Origin: Zygnema cylindricum | Taxonomy: Eukaryota; Streptophyta; Zygnematophyceae; Zygnematales; Zygnemataceae | Reading direction: 5' to 3' | Assembly: GCA_037447655.1 (NCBI GenBank) | Contig: JBBHKE010002550.1 | Span: 29,905-93,904 of the forward strand | DNA length: 64,000 bases | Shown here: positions 46,338 through 57,739 of the stretch, one piece after another | How the letters are laid out: each line of letters begins with the position of its first letter | How positions within the stretch are numbered: the stretch's first letter is position 1 | Translations under genes and position numbers: made by a program | The notes under the pieces: model-generated | Told to the model about the DNA's origin: nothing | Seen by the model: the letters and a program-made list of their open reading frames with translations, nothing else | Database searches by the model: none

Positions 46338-47920
46338 CTCGAGGGTGCCCACCTTCAATGGATTTGGGTTCATCTATTGGGAAGCCATGATGATGGGAGC
46401 TTTGTGCAGAAAACGATACTGGGGTATCGTCAGTTGACAAGTGAAACGTCCACCTTCGGAAACTCCACCAGGATTTGGAGGAGTAAGGTTTCCTGCAGCA
46501 ATGGCTGCCTCAGAACGGCTGCCTCAGCGGAGGAGGCAGATGATGGGGACAACAGTGTGTCCGAAAAGGGGAAAGGGAAGGAGACACCCCTAAGTCCTAT
46601 TGCCACAGTCCCAAGAGGGGCGACCGTGAAGACCGCGGAGAACGATACTCAAATGTGGGAGGATGTAAACATGGCTGCCAAGAACTTCATTCTGAGGCAC
46701 CTCACTCAAGTTTTGGCCACTCCTCATCTTCACATTTACAAGGCCGAGGAGTTGTGGGTGAGTTTGGTGGAGATTTATAGAGCTGGAACTATTCAGGAGC
46801 TCTAGTTGGCTGAGCAAAAGCTAGTGAGTTACACTTACAAATGAGGAAAGATGTTAGATTACTGTGATGATCTTTCTTGTTTGTATATGGAGATGGAAAG
46901 TGTCGCGTGGACAGGTACAATGAAAATGAAAGTTAACACCCTTATCATGAAGTTACAAGATGAGTACGAGAACATAGTGTACGGAGTACAAGAAATGGCT
47001 GATAGTTCATGGAAATGGAACAAAGTGGTCAGGATGATACTTGTACAGGAAAACACAATGGAGATAAAGAGAGGAGGAAATAGCATTCAAGCTCTAGCAG
47101 TAGGAGGGGACCGATGGGGAAAGGACCCGAAAAAACCGTACAAAGGGGAAAGAGATCATTCTAGAGGACTGAGGCCCCTAAAGGGTCTTTGTCATTTTTT
47201 CAAAAAGTCGGGACACTTCATCGCAGATTGTGTCAAGCTTTCAGAGCTGAGGCTCCAAAAGAATCGTGGAGGGGGTTCTTCCGGAGGGAAGAAAAAGGCA
47301 CTTGTGGTTACAAAAGTGACAGGAGAAACCGAGGATGAGTTTTCTGAGGAGGATGGGGAGCTTCTTCTTTACGAAAATATGGAGGAGAAGGAGATCTCTC
47401 GGATACAGAAATGTGCCCTAGAAGCAATTCGGGAAGCTCCACAGGAACGATGGATCATTGAATCAGGTGCATCCATGCATATGTGTCATGATAAGGAACT
47501 TTTCACTACGCTAAGAAAGATCCCTACTGTAGAGATAGAGTATGGGGATGGGAGAGTGGTTACTACAGATCTAGTGGGATCAGTAGATCTGAAAGTCTTA
47601 GTGGAGGGTAAGACTTCTATACTTACATTCTCAAATGTACTCTACATTCCTCAGCTGAGTAAAAATCTTGTCTCTACGTCTGTGTTAGATGACAAAGAGT
47701 TTGATACCTTCACTAGAATGGGAGTCTTTACAGCTAAGTATGGGGATGAAGTTTACTTCACGGCATATAAGGGTAGCGAAGGAATGTTTAGGCTTAACCT
47801 GAGTAATGAAAAGAAGAATGCTTACTATGTTGGTGTTCCTAAGTTGATGATTTGGCATAAGCGGTTGGGACATGTACATTTTGATAGGTTGAGGGAAATG
47901 AAAAAGCTTGGGGTAGTAGA
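46338..47920 (+). pseudogene. Element H gag, protease and pre-integrase, cut by assembly gap
   Basis: Gag frames at 46257-46805 and 46851-47920 separated by stops near 46803 and 46844. Nucleocapsid CHFFKKSGHFIADC has lost its second Cys. The long second frame then reads ERWIIESGASMHMC, protease with the catalytic Asp changed to Glu, and pre-integrase MIWHKRLGHVHFDRLREMKKLGVVE, ending at the run of N. Confidence 0.87.
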
Positions 47921-47930
47921 ANNNNNNNNN
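47921..47930. other. Assembly gap (10 N)
   Basis: Ten N's inside element H pre-integrase. The sequence after the gap is not the expected integrase, so an unknown length is missing or the join is wrong. Confidence 0.99.
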
Positions 47931-48761
47931 NTTATATGTGCTTTCTTTTGTGTACGTCTTAAAGTGGTCCAAAACGGTTTTCTAGTGTTACTAGAATGTT
48001 AAGTTTTGTGGGTCTTTCACGAAGCCTCAAAAGGATGTGTTGTTAGGATGAAGGATTTTATTAGATTCAGGATGTATATGTTCACTCGGATGTCGATTTG
48101 TGCAGCATGGTCTTAATGGTACCAATTAACCTTGTGATTATAAGTAATTTGTTTTGGAGTAGCAGTTGGCATGTATTGTGGAGGTACATCTTCAGTGATG
48201 AAAGAATACGCGGACAGCGGACGGAGTCCGCCGTTATTATTGGAAGAGAACTCTTGACTGCACCGTCATTTCGGCAGACGAACTTTGACCGCGAACTGTT
48301 TCATTTTAGCGGTTGTTTGATCCTGGATCTTTGTAAATATTTTATGTACGGTTGACGATGAGGTTTTGTTTAATGAATATTAGTGTTCCAATTAACCATG
48401 GTAATTCTGGTACGACGTGTTTAGCTGTAGGCTCACTTGTATATGTAGGACTTAGATTATTTTAGGAAGTAGGATTGTTGTGTAGGAAAACTCCGAAGCA
48501 CTTTCTGGGTGTTTTGAATTGTAAGATCATTGTGATCTTTTGGCAAAACCTGGTGAAATTCTGCATGTGTTTTCTTTCGTGTATATTCTACATTGTGCCA
48601 AATTTGCAGACCTAGGGTGTGTCTGATTTGCTTGGGGATTCATTGTGAAGTCGGTCGTTTGTGGGATTTCGTGAGAGTTTCCTCTTTGCATATTTGATTG
48701 TCATGGCAACTGCCAGTGCTTCTTCATCTTCTTCAATGGCACCAGCTGTCTCAAATCAACA
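47931..48761 (+). repeat. LTR and leader of the third copia lineage (5' copy)
   Basis: The last about 580 bp (from about 48187) match 59767-60347 closely; the upstream part does not. Ends TCAAATCAACA, followed by the primer-binding site GGTCATGGGCCCTCC (48762-48776). Gag start at 48703 (ATGGCAACTGCC) lies before the primer-binding site, as in the other families. Confidence 0.7.
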
Positions 48762-49495
48762 GGTCATGGGCCCTCCCTCACGGATCCCGGTGTTTAATGG
48801 GCAAAAGTATCTTTATTGAACGGATTTGACTAAGTCTTATTTGAAACAAGTGAAATTATATGATGTGATTTTTGGTATCCTTCCGGATACCGATCCGGAT
48901 TTTGGAGAGAAAAATGAAGAAGCATTGCATGTTCTGAAGTGACTTTTGTCAAAAGATCTTAACACGACATATATCAATAACTCTACATCATCTGAAATAT
49001 GGAAGGCTTTAAGTGAATCTTATGTCTTAGCTAGTGAGCAGAATGAGGTTGTAACTGCTGGAAAAATTTGTGACTATAGATATACTGGGGTGACATGAAC
49101 TCATGTTGTAATGGCTTAAAGCTTCTATTATCGAAAAATGCTTGTTTCGGGGGGAGTTTTTCTCCTTATCATCAAGCCATGATTCTAATGAGAGGGCTTC
49201 CCACTGAATATAGAGGAGCAGCAAAGCAGCTAAAAAGGTTAGAGAAGAGTAAATGGAATATAGCTGTAGCTCAAGTTTATATCTTTGACGAAGAGGCAAC
49301 TCATATAGCATTAAATGGTGGTCAATCGGTGGTAGCTTACAATGGACAGACATATAAGCCAACTGGATGTTTTGGAAATAGACACTTTACCCCCAATCCG
49401 AATTATAGGCAATATGATAGGTGTGTCTATTGCTTTGGTCAAGGTCATGTTTTCCAGCTCTGTCCGGCATTTATAGAAGCGTGTGAAACAGGAAT
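48703..49495 (+). pseudogene. Gag of the third copia lineage (5' part)
   Basis: Ser-rich N-terminus, then QQVMGPPSRIPVFNG encoded across the primer-binding site. Stops near 48819, 48941 and 49095 break it. The best frame (49095-49499) includes RGLPTEYRGAAKQLKRLEKSKW and a zinc knuckle CVYCFGQGHVFQLC (CX2CX4HX4C). Cut by the insertion of element K; gag resumes at about 55840. Confidence 0.75.
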
Positions 49496-50488
49496 ATAAT
49501 AAATAGGTTTTTGTATTTTCTAGGTCTTAAAATATTAGCGGAAAAGAACATACATGCAACCTGCCTTCATCTCTTCTCTCTTACCCCCATACTTGTTGTA
49601 GTCACTGAAAGAGAGAGAGAGTGATAGAGCCATAGCAGCCTCCACTCTATATACAGGGCTAGAGAGTGACCTTAAGTCACTCTCAACAAAAAGGTAGAGT
49701 CCAGCAGGACTCGAACCCCCGACCGGTAGAGCATGGCGTAGCCCTGCGCGCTAACCTGTCTGTCATAGAAGATCGCTAGAGAATATAGGGTGTGATTAAT
49801 ATTTAGAGTGTTTTTCTGTCACCTAAACCGATTAACGAAAATGTAATTGTAGCATCATAGAATGGGTCAAAATTCAGTGCGGATTGAATCCTGCACGAAA
49901 CAAATGAATCAAACATTTGTTTCGACGGTCAATATTTAATGTCGGTTTGCATCCAACAACATATGTCTTCGTCGAGATCCCGGAAAGGTCACTCTAGCGT
50001 TTTGTGACGTGGCATAACATAGAGCCACGTGGAGAGATAACATTCGGTCGCCGGAATTTTGAGGAACGTACGGACGAGTGAAAAGTGGACACGCGTCCGC
50101 TTAATAGCTTTGTCGTACATAGGCCGTACAAAAGGTACACTAACAATAGTACTTTTTGGTATGGTACAGTAATCTGATTGGTCTGTACTTCAGTAGATAG
50201 AAGGTATTAGAGAGAATCAGAACTTAGGAAATTTTGGTAGGTAGTCACCTCTCCCTTTGAGAGTTTGTACAAATTGGCATTTTTATTGCCTCATAACTTA
50301 TCGGCTGGTTGTCCGTTTTCAATGATTTTTTTTGCTACGGACTCAAGGGAGTCCAAGCTGCGTAGGGGTGAAGTCAAGCTGTCATTTTGTATTCTTGGGC
50401 AGCAGTGGCTGTGTCTTAAAGTGGGCTAGTTAAAAACTATCTAAAGGCTTCCTATATTCTGTAGTCCAATGGAGGACACAGAATTGCA
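49496..50488 (+). repeat. LTR12 (5' LTR of K)
   Basis: Starts near AATAAATAGGTTTTTG (the canonical TGTTG is lost) and ends GAATTGCA. Hairpin GGACTC-AAGG-GAGTCC. Gag start ATGGAGGACACAG at 50469. tRNA-like antisense unit at about 49688-49765. Confidence 0.85.
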
Positions 50489-51955
50489 GGTTATAGGCCC
50501 ACCCTCTAGGGTGCCCACTTTCAATGGATCTGGGTTCATCTATTGGGAAGCCATGATGATGGGAGATTTCTATGAAAAACGATACTGGGTTATCGTTAGT
50601 GGACAAGTGAAACATCCACCTTCGATAACTCCGCCAGGATTTGGAGGAGTAGGGTTTTCTGCAGGAGCAACTACTTCCGTGGAGGAGGCACGTGATGGGG
50701 ACAGCAATGTGTCCGAAAAGGGGAAAGGGAAGGAGACACCCCTCACCCCTATTTCTATGGCACCGGGTGCGGCGGCAGTGAAGAACGTGGAGAACGATGC
50801 TCAAATGTGGAAAGACGTAAACATGGCTGCCAAAGACTTCATTCTAAGGCATCTCACTCAAGCCTTGGCCACCTCTCACCTTAATATTTACAAGGCCGAG
50901 GAGTTGTGGGAGAGTTTGATAGAGATCTATTGAGCGGGTAGTATTCACGAGCTCCAGTTGGTTGAGCAAAAGCTAGTGAGTTACACTTACAAAGGAGAAA
51001 AGATGTTACATTATTGCAATGATCTTTTATGTTTGTATATGGAGATGGAAAAAGACGGATGGACAGGTACAATAAAAATGAAAGTTAACACTCTCATCAT
51101 GAAGTTACCAGACGAGTATGAGAACATAGTGTACCGAGTACAAGAAATGACTGATAGTTCATGGAAGTGGAATGCAGTGGTTCGGATGATACTTGTGCAG
51201 GAAAATACCATGGAGATCATGAGAGGTGGAAAGAGCGTTCAAGCTCTGGCCGCCAGAGGGAACAGGTGGAGACCGGAACCGAAAAACCCAAACAAAGGAG
51301 AGAGATTCCAACCTGGAGGACTGAGGCCCCCAAAGGGCCTATGTCATTTTTGCAAAGAGCCAGGGCACTTTATTATGGATTGTGCTAAGCTGGCGGAGTT
51401 GAGGCTCCAAGAGAACCAAGGAGGGGGTTCTTCCAGAGGGAAAAAAAAGGTACTTTTGGTCACAAAGGTGATAGGAGACACCGAGGACGAGTCATTTGAG
51501 GAACATGGGGAGCTTTTTCTTGAAGAGAGACTGGAGGAGAAGGAGATCCCATGGAGACAAAAATGTGCCCTTGGAGCAATTCGGGAAGCTCCACAGGAAA
51601 GATGGATCATCGACTGAGGTGCATCCATGCATATGTGTCGTGAGAATGACCTCTTCACTAAGCTAAGGAAAATCCCTACTGTAGAAATAGAGTATGGGGA
51701 TGGGAGAGTTGTTACTACAGATCTAGTGGGATCAGTTGACTTGAAAGTTTTAGTGGGGGGTAAGACTTTTATAATTACATTCTCAAATGTACACTACATT
51801 CCTCAGCTGAGTAAAAATCTTGTCTCTACGTTTGTGCTAGATGACAAGGAGTTTGATACCTTCACTAGAAAGGGAGTCTTTACAGCTAAGATGGGGATGA
51901 AGGTTACTTCACGGCAGATAAAGGTAGCCAAGGAATGTTTAGGCTTAACCTGAGT
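50469..51955 (+). pseudogene. Gag and protease of element K
   Basis: Gag starts in the LTR: MEDTELQVIGPPSRVPTFNG, where the conserved Met is Ile because of the primer-site mutation. A stop at about 50931 interrupts before LQLVEQKLVSYTYKGEKM; the next frame (50958-51617) has a good knuckle CHFCKEPGHFIMDC and an acidic tail. Protease reads WIID-stop-GASMHMC, the catalytic Ser codon changed to TGA. It then continues to 51953 with a one-base shift near 51890. Confidence 0.9.
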
Positions 51956-52903
51956 AATGAAAAGAAGAATGCTTCTTATGTAGGTGTTCCTAAGTTTATG
52001 ATTTGGCATAAGCGGTTTGGGCATGTGCATTTTGATAGATTGAGGGAAATGAAAAAGCTTAGGGTAGTAGATGGCATTCCGTTTGGGGATAATGAAATGA
52101 TGGATGATTGTTGTGGTTTTGCTCAAGGTAAGGCTCACAGACTTCCCTTTCCCAAAGCCACCACATTTAGAGGTGAGAAAGTGTTAGATTTGGTCCACAC
52201 AGATATTTGGGGTCCCGCAAAAGTACCTTCGGTTGGAGGAAAGAGGTTTATGATGACAATAACCGATGACTGGTCTAGATACTCTAGAGTCTACTTTCTG
52301 AAAACAAAGTCTGAAGCATCAACTTACTTCAAAGAATATCAAGCCTGGAGTGAGAAGTTACATAAAACCCCCATAAAAAGGATAAGGAGTGATAATGGGG
52401 GAAAATATACCTCTAACCAGTTTGAGGAATATCAGAAAGATGAGGGAGAACAGTACCAGAAAATTGTACCATATAACCCGGAACAAAATGGGGTGGCTGA
52501 GAGGTTGAATCGAACACTAGGAGATAGTGCATGTAGTATGTTGGCAGATACGAAAATGGGAAAGAGATTCCAGGCAGAAGCAATGAACTGTGCCAACTAC
52601 ATTAAGAATAGAGTCCTTACCTCGGTTGTAAAGTGAGTGACACCTTATGAGAGATGGGTTGGAAGAAAACCAGATATCTCACACCTTAAAGTATTCGGTA
52701 GCCAAGTTTACAGTCTTCACACGGATAGGAAAAATTGGAAACTAGATGGTAAAGCGAAACGTGGATACTTTGTGGGATATGATGAGGATGTTAAGGGATG
52801 TACAGTCTATCACTTAGCAAAGAAAGATATCATTCTGGTCAAACACTTAGTTGTCATGGATGAAGGGAAGTCATTTGATCCCTTAAATATACAAAGAAGA
52901 TAA
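51935..52903 (+). pseudogene. Integrase of element K
   Basis: MIWHKRFGHVHFDRLREMKKLRVV and CCGFAQGKAHRLPFP (second zinc Cys replaced by Phe), HTDIWGPAKVPS, SDNGGKYTSNQF and NGVAERLNR. The catalytic D, D and E are present. A TGA at about 52634 separates the C-terminal part YERWVGRKPDISHLKVFGSQ, which runs to 52903. Confidence 0.9.
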
Positions 52904-53032
52904 GAATCAGATTTCGAGTCCGAAAGTGAGGGGAACTCAGTCGTTTCCCAAAGAGACATGAGTGAAACCGTGATTGCAGATTAAGGGGAGATCCATGATA
53001 CAGGAGACTTACCAGAAGCCTCACATACTCCT

Positions 53033-54830
53033 ATGGATTTTGAGGCGATAGAAGAAGCGGGACAAAAACCGGCTTCCATAGACGGGGGAGCCGACAAGAC
53101 ACTAAGAAGAAATCGAAGACTTCCATCCATTCCATCTTCGGAGTTTGAGGGAAGAAGGAGGAGCAACAAAAGGATACAGGAAAAACAAGCTGCTCATAAG
53201 GTAACTAAGCTATCTCACCCAAATCAGCCTCAATCTTACTCGGAGGCAGTGAATAGTCCAGAGAAACAAAGATGGATGAGAGCCATATATGATGAGATGG
53301 CTTCTATCATGGAAGCAAATACTTGGGAACTAGCAGATTGTCCTCCAGACAGAAAACCTATTGGGTGTAAATGGGTATTTAAACTAAAATTGAACCCAGA
53401 TAATACAATTGGGAGATATAAGGCTCGATTGGTAGCGAAGGGGTTCACCCAAAAGGAGGGGATTGACTATGAGGAGACCTTTGCTCCAACTGTTCGGTTC
53501 CCAACAGTAAGGATTCTCCTTAGTCTAGCAGCAGCAAAAGACATGGAAATGCACCAGATGAACATTAAGATTGCTTTTCTTAATGGTGGGTTAGAGGAAG
53601 AAATTTTCATGAGACAACCCGAGGGGTTTATGGAAGAAGGAGAAGAGAGCAAAGTCTGCAGGCTTATATAGTCCTAATATGGACTAAAGTAGGCTCCCTT
53701 ATATGGAATAAGAAACTAGATGAGTTTCTCACCAATCAAGGATCTATCCGAATCAGCTCTGACCATTCTATCTATATGTTTGAATATAAGAATGGTGTCA
53801 TTTTTATTGCAATTTATGTTGATGATCTACTTGTGTTGAGTAAATCTTTGGAGAAAATCAATAGGCTAAAGAAAGATCTTAAGGGCAGATTTGATATGAA
53901 AGATTTAGGGGAGGCAAAATATATTTTGGGGATCCAAATGGAGCGAGATAGGGGGAAGAAGATTATCAGACTTACTCAAAAGCAAGCAATAGGTAATATG
54001 CTTGTGAAATCCGAGATGGAAAATGCTAACAGTTGTACCACTCCCATGGACTTGAAAAAAGTAAGTGATGGGAGTGTAGAAGGAGGAGTTATAATTTTAG
54101 ATGATCAAATGAGTCCACAGGAGAGAGAGTTTATGAAATCTATTTCTTACAGACAGGTCGTAGGAAGTTTGATCTACTTTATGAAATGTACAAGGCTGGA
54201 CATAGCGGCAGTAGTAGAAGTCTTCAGTAGGAGTCTTAACCATCCTAGAAAGAGAGATTAGGAGGCAGCCAAGAGAGTCATAAGATATCTGGTTTGAACC
54301 AGAGAATAATGGTTGCATTTGAGAGGGGAGCACAATGACATCACCACTTGGAGTGATGCCAGTTATGGGGATGCACCTATGAGACGATGCACTTCTGGGT
54401 ATGTGTTGTATGTTGGGGAAGGTGCTTGCTGTTGGAGCAGTAAGCAACAAAAGGTGGTTGCTCAGTCTACTATGGAGGCTGAGTATATGGCGTCTTGTTC
54501 TGCTGTGAAAGAACTAATGTCGGTGAAGTCATTATTGCAAGAACTGGGATATATGAAGGAGGGAGTGCATGAAATATTTTGCGATAATCAAGCTGCAATC
54601 GCAATCGCAGCCAATCCAAAACATCATTTCAAAGCAAAACATATGGACATAAGATTGAGCTTCGTAAGAGAAAAAGTTGAAAAAAAAAATTTTAATCTTG
54701 TGTATAGACCTGATGAAGAAATGGTGGCTGACATGATGACCAAACCTGTGCCCTCTCCTAAGTTAAAGTATTGTCGGAAAAAATGCGGGTTTAAAGAAAA
54801 ATTAAAATTAGACTATAAAAAAAGGGGAGT
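53033..54830 (+). pseudogene. RT and RNase H of element K
   Basis: Frame 53033-53671 has [49 protein letters not shown] and RQPEGFMEEGEESKVCRL, then TAG in place of KSLYGLKQAP. 53776-54261 has the catalytic YVDDLLVLSKS. Stops near 54260 and 54297 precede RNase H (54313-54840), with TTWSDASYGDAPMRRCTSG, STMEAEYMAS, FCDNQAAIAIAANPKHHFK and ADMMTKPVPSP. Confidence 0.92.
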
Positions 54831-55825
54831 GTTGAAATAAATAGGATTTTGTATTTTCTAGGTCTTAATATATTAGGGGAAAAGAACATACAGGCAGCCT
54901 ACCTTCATCTCTTCTCTCTTACTCCTATACTTGTTGTAGTCACTGAAAGAGAGAGAGAGTGATAGAGCCATAGCTGCCTCCACTCTATATACAGGGCTAG
55001 AGAGTGACCTTGAGTTACTCTCAACAACAAGGTAGAGTCCAGCAGGACTCGAACCCCCTACCGGTAGAGCGTGGCGTAGCCCTGCGCGCTAACCAACCTG
55101 TCATAGAAGATCGCTAGAGAATATAGGGTGTGATTAATATTTAGAGTGTTTTCCGTCACCTAAACCGATTAACGAAAATGTAATTGTAGCATCATAAAAA
55201 GCGTCAAAATTCAGTGCGGACTGAATCCCGCACAAAACAAATGAATCTGACATTTGTTTCGACGGTCAATGTTTAATGTCGGTTCCCATCCAACGGCATA
55301 TGTCTTCGTCGAGATCTCGGAAAGGTCACTCTGGCCTTTTGTGACGTGGCATGATCTGGAGCCACGTGGAGAGATAACATTCAGTCGCGGGAATTCTGAG
55401 GAACGTACGGACGAGTGAAAAGTGGACACTAGTCCGCTTAATAGCTTTGTAGTACATAGGTCGTAAAAAAAGTACACCGGCAGTAGTACTTTTTGGTATG
55501 GTACAGTAATCTGATTGGTCTGTACTTCAGTAGATAGAATTTCTTAGAGAGAATCACGACTTAGGAAATTTTGGTAGGTTCACACCTCTCCCTTTGAGAG
55601 TTTGTACAAATTGGAATTTTTACTGCCTCATAACTTATCAGCTAGTTGTCCGTTTTCTTTGATACTTTTTGCTACGGACTCAAGGGAGTCTAAGCTGCAC
55701 AAAAGTGTAGTCAAACTGTCATTTTGGACTCTTGGGCAGCAGTGGATGTGGCTTAAAGTGGGCTAGTTAAAAACTATCTAGAGGCTTCTTGTATTCTGTA
55801 GTCCAATGGAGGACACAGAATTGCA
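54830..55825 (+). repeat. LTR13 (3' LTR of K)
   Basis: TGTTGAAATAAATAGG...GAATTGCA. Hairpin GACTC-AAGG-GAGTC and CTGCACAAAAGTGTAG. The tRNA-like unit is at about 55035-55110; its terminator Ts are interrupted. Confidence 0.88.
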
Positions 55826-56401
55826 TTTATCGTGCGGGATGGAGGGTGCGGTCAATAGACTCACCATCATAAGTGGCGGCTTCAAAATTACCGGTTAAAA
55901 GTGCAACGTTCCTTACATTTGATGAGACGTCACAAGATGAACGGCCGGAAGGAGAGGAAGATGTGGTCAGATTTCCGCAATCGGATGATGATGAGTTCTT
56001 TGCTCTTGCAAAAGATCTCATGGAGGGACCTCAGGAAAACGGATGGATTATGGAATCCGAATGCTCCTCATACATGTGCGGTAACCGGGCTTCTTTTAAG
56101 ACACTTACTCCAATTCCCACTCGTCGGATTTATTACGCGGATGACAGCAATGTGGAGGTTACAGCAAAGGGAAGCGTGGAGTTAGCATGTGACATCAATG
56201 GTCAGATTGTAAAAATAACCCTTTATGATGTTCTCTATATCCCAAAGTTTACGAAGAATTTGTTTTCCACTTCGGTGGCGGAAATGAAAGGTTTTGAAAT
56301 TTTACAAATGAATGGAAAAAAGGTAGTAAGCAAAGATGGGAGGGTAGCTTTTGTAGGAATTAGAGGCCCAAACGTGTTGTACCGGATCGACTTGGCTAAT
56401 T
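55826..56401 (+). pseudogene. Third copia lineage: gag end and protease
   Basis: Continues the gag interrupted at 49495. The frame to 56403 has an acidic EDVVRFPQSDDDEFFALAKD region and the protease core WIMESECSSYMCG, in which the catalytic DSG is ESE, so the protease is dead. The downstream VLYIPKFTKNLFSTS fits copia protease. Confidence 0.8.
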
Positions 56402-56429
56402 AAATTGAATTTGCATACTCCAGTGTCCT

Positions 56430-57275
56430 TCCGGAAAACGTTTTGTGGCATAAGAGGCTCGGTCATGTTCATAGTGAAAGACTTGATAAAATGGTAAAAA
56501 TATGATAGATGGTGTTAAGTTAGGACAAAGAGATTCTCATGTATGCGATGGATGTACCTTAGGAAAGCTTCATAAGCTGCCCCTATCTCAGACCGCAGAT
56601 AACCGGGCCACAGAATTGCTGCAAATTATTCACTCGGATGTATGGGGACCGTCGAAAGTTCCTTCCCTCAGTGGCAGTCGGTTTTTTGTCACTTTTAAAG
56701 ACGATTTTTCAAGATACAGCAAGGTTTACTTTGCGAAAGAAAAAAATGAAGTGCTCACTCACTTCAAACATTTTTGGGTATGGGCGAAAAAGCTTTATGG
56801 GAAACCGGTTCTTTCACTTCGATCCGACATCGGAGGGGAATATGTTTCTCATGCATTCTCTGAATATCTAAAAGACAATGGCATTCCTCGGCAATTTACA
56901 GTTCCTTATACTCGAGAACAGAATGGAGTATCCAAAAGACTCAACCGAACTCTAACGGAAACAGCAAAATCTATGTTGCTAGATAAGGGAATAGATTTCA
57001 AATTTGTGGTGAGGCTTTCTTGTGTGCGTCGTATATTAGGAATAGAATAGAGACTAGAGCAGTACAAGGGAAAACACTATATGAAGTGTGGACTGGATGA
57101 ATACCGAATGTTAGTCACTTCCGGATTTTTGGGAGTAAATGTTTCATTTTGGATAATCTCCCTGTTTCTAAGCTTAGACCGAAATCGATTCCCGGAATTT
57201 TTGTGTGATATGATGATGAATCAGTGGGCTATAGAGTATTTAATACAGATAAGAATAAACTTCAGAATGCTATAA
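56430..57275 (+). pseudogene. Third lineage integrase
   Basis: Pre-integrase LWHKRLGHVHSERLDKM is followed by a frameshift. The frame at 56502-57050 has CDGCTLGKLHKLPLS, HSDVWGPSKVPS, SDIGGEYVSHAF and EQNGVSKRLNR, where Ala-Glu of the catalytic motif is Ser-Lys, so the catalytic Glu is lost. The C-terminal region is scrambled after 57030. Confidence 0.82.
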
Positions 57276-57544
57276 ATATTCAGGATAAGGAAGAGAGTCG
57301 ATCGCTAGTTGTTTTTGGTATGACAGATTTTGAAAAAGATTCCAAAATCAAAGAATATGTTATCTTTGAAAATACTCCTCTCACTTCACCTAGTCACTCT
57401 TTGGACACGTCGGTTGGTCCAAGTGTGGAGGATACTCCTCCTCCTCCTCCTCCACCTCCTTCTCCTCCTCCTTCTCTGCGGCAACCTACGGATCCAACAA
57501 TTCCAGCCTCAGATTTTCCGGGGGGAAGAAGGCAAAGCAGCAAG

Positions 57545-57720
57545 CTGCAAAACTGCGATGCTGCTCAATTTTCTGTCAGCACGTTGAAACCAGGTGAAAA
57601 CTATGAAACTGCAAAGCTGCGATGTTGTTGCGATGTTGCTGCGATGTTGCGAAGCTGCGATGCTGCTGCGACGTTGCGAAGCTGCGATGGTGCGAAGCTG
57701 CGAGGCTGTTCTATTGTCTA
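57545..57720. repeat. GCTGCGATGTTGC minisatellite inside pol
   Basis: Irregular GCTGCGATG / TTGCGAAGCTGCGATG units of about 12-24 bp in the linker between integrase and RT of the third lineage. The same GCTGCG/GCAGCTGCG vocabulary recurs at 59380-59560 and 60950-61380. Confidence 0.85.
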
Positions 57721-57739
57721 CTTGCACAATGGAACTACT

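Larger units (their letters stand above)
49496..55825 (+). mobile_element. Copia element K, near complete, family 2, 6.3 kb
   Basis: LTR12 (about 49496-50488), primer-binding site 50489-50503 (GGTTATAGGCCCACC, one mismatch), gag, protease, integrase, RT, RNase H, polypurine AAGGGGAG and LTR13 (54830-55825). It lies within the third-lineage gag. The first bases of LTR12 are altered and I see no clean target duplication. Confidence 0.88.

Noticed and set aside
57410-57480. Proline-rich (CCTCCT)n stretch as a functional Gag/Pol linker domain
   Set aside because: It is a short simple repeat in an already frameshifted linker.
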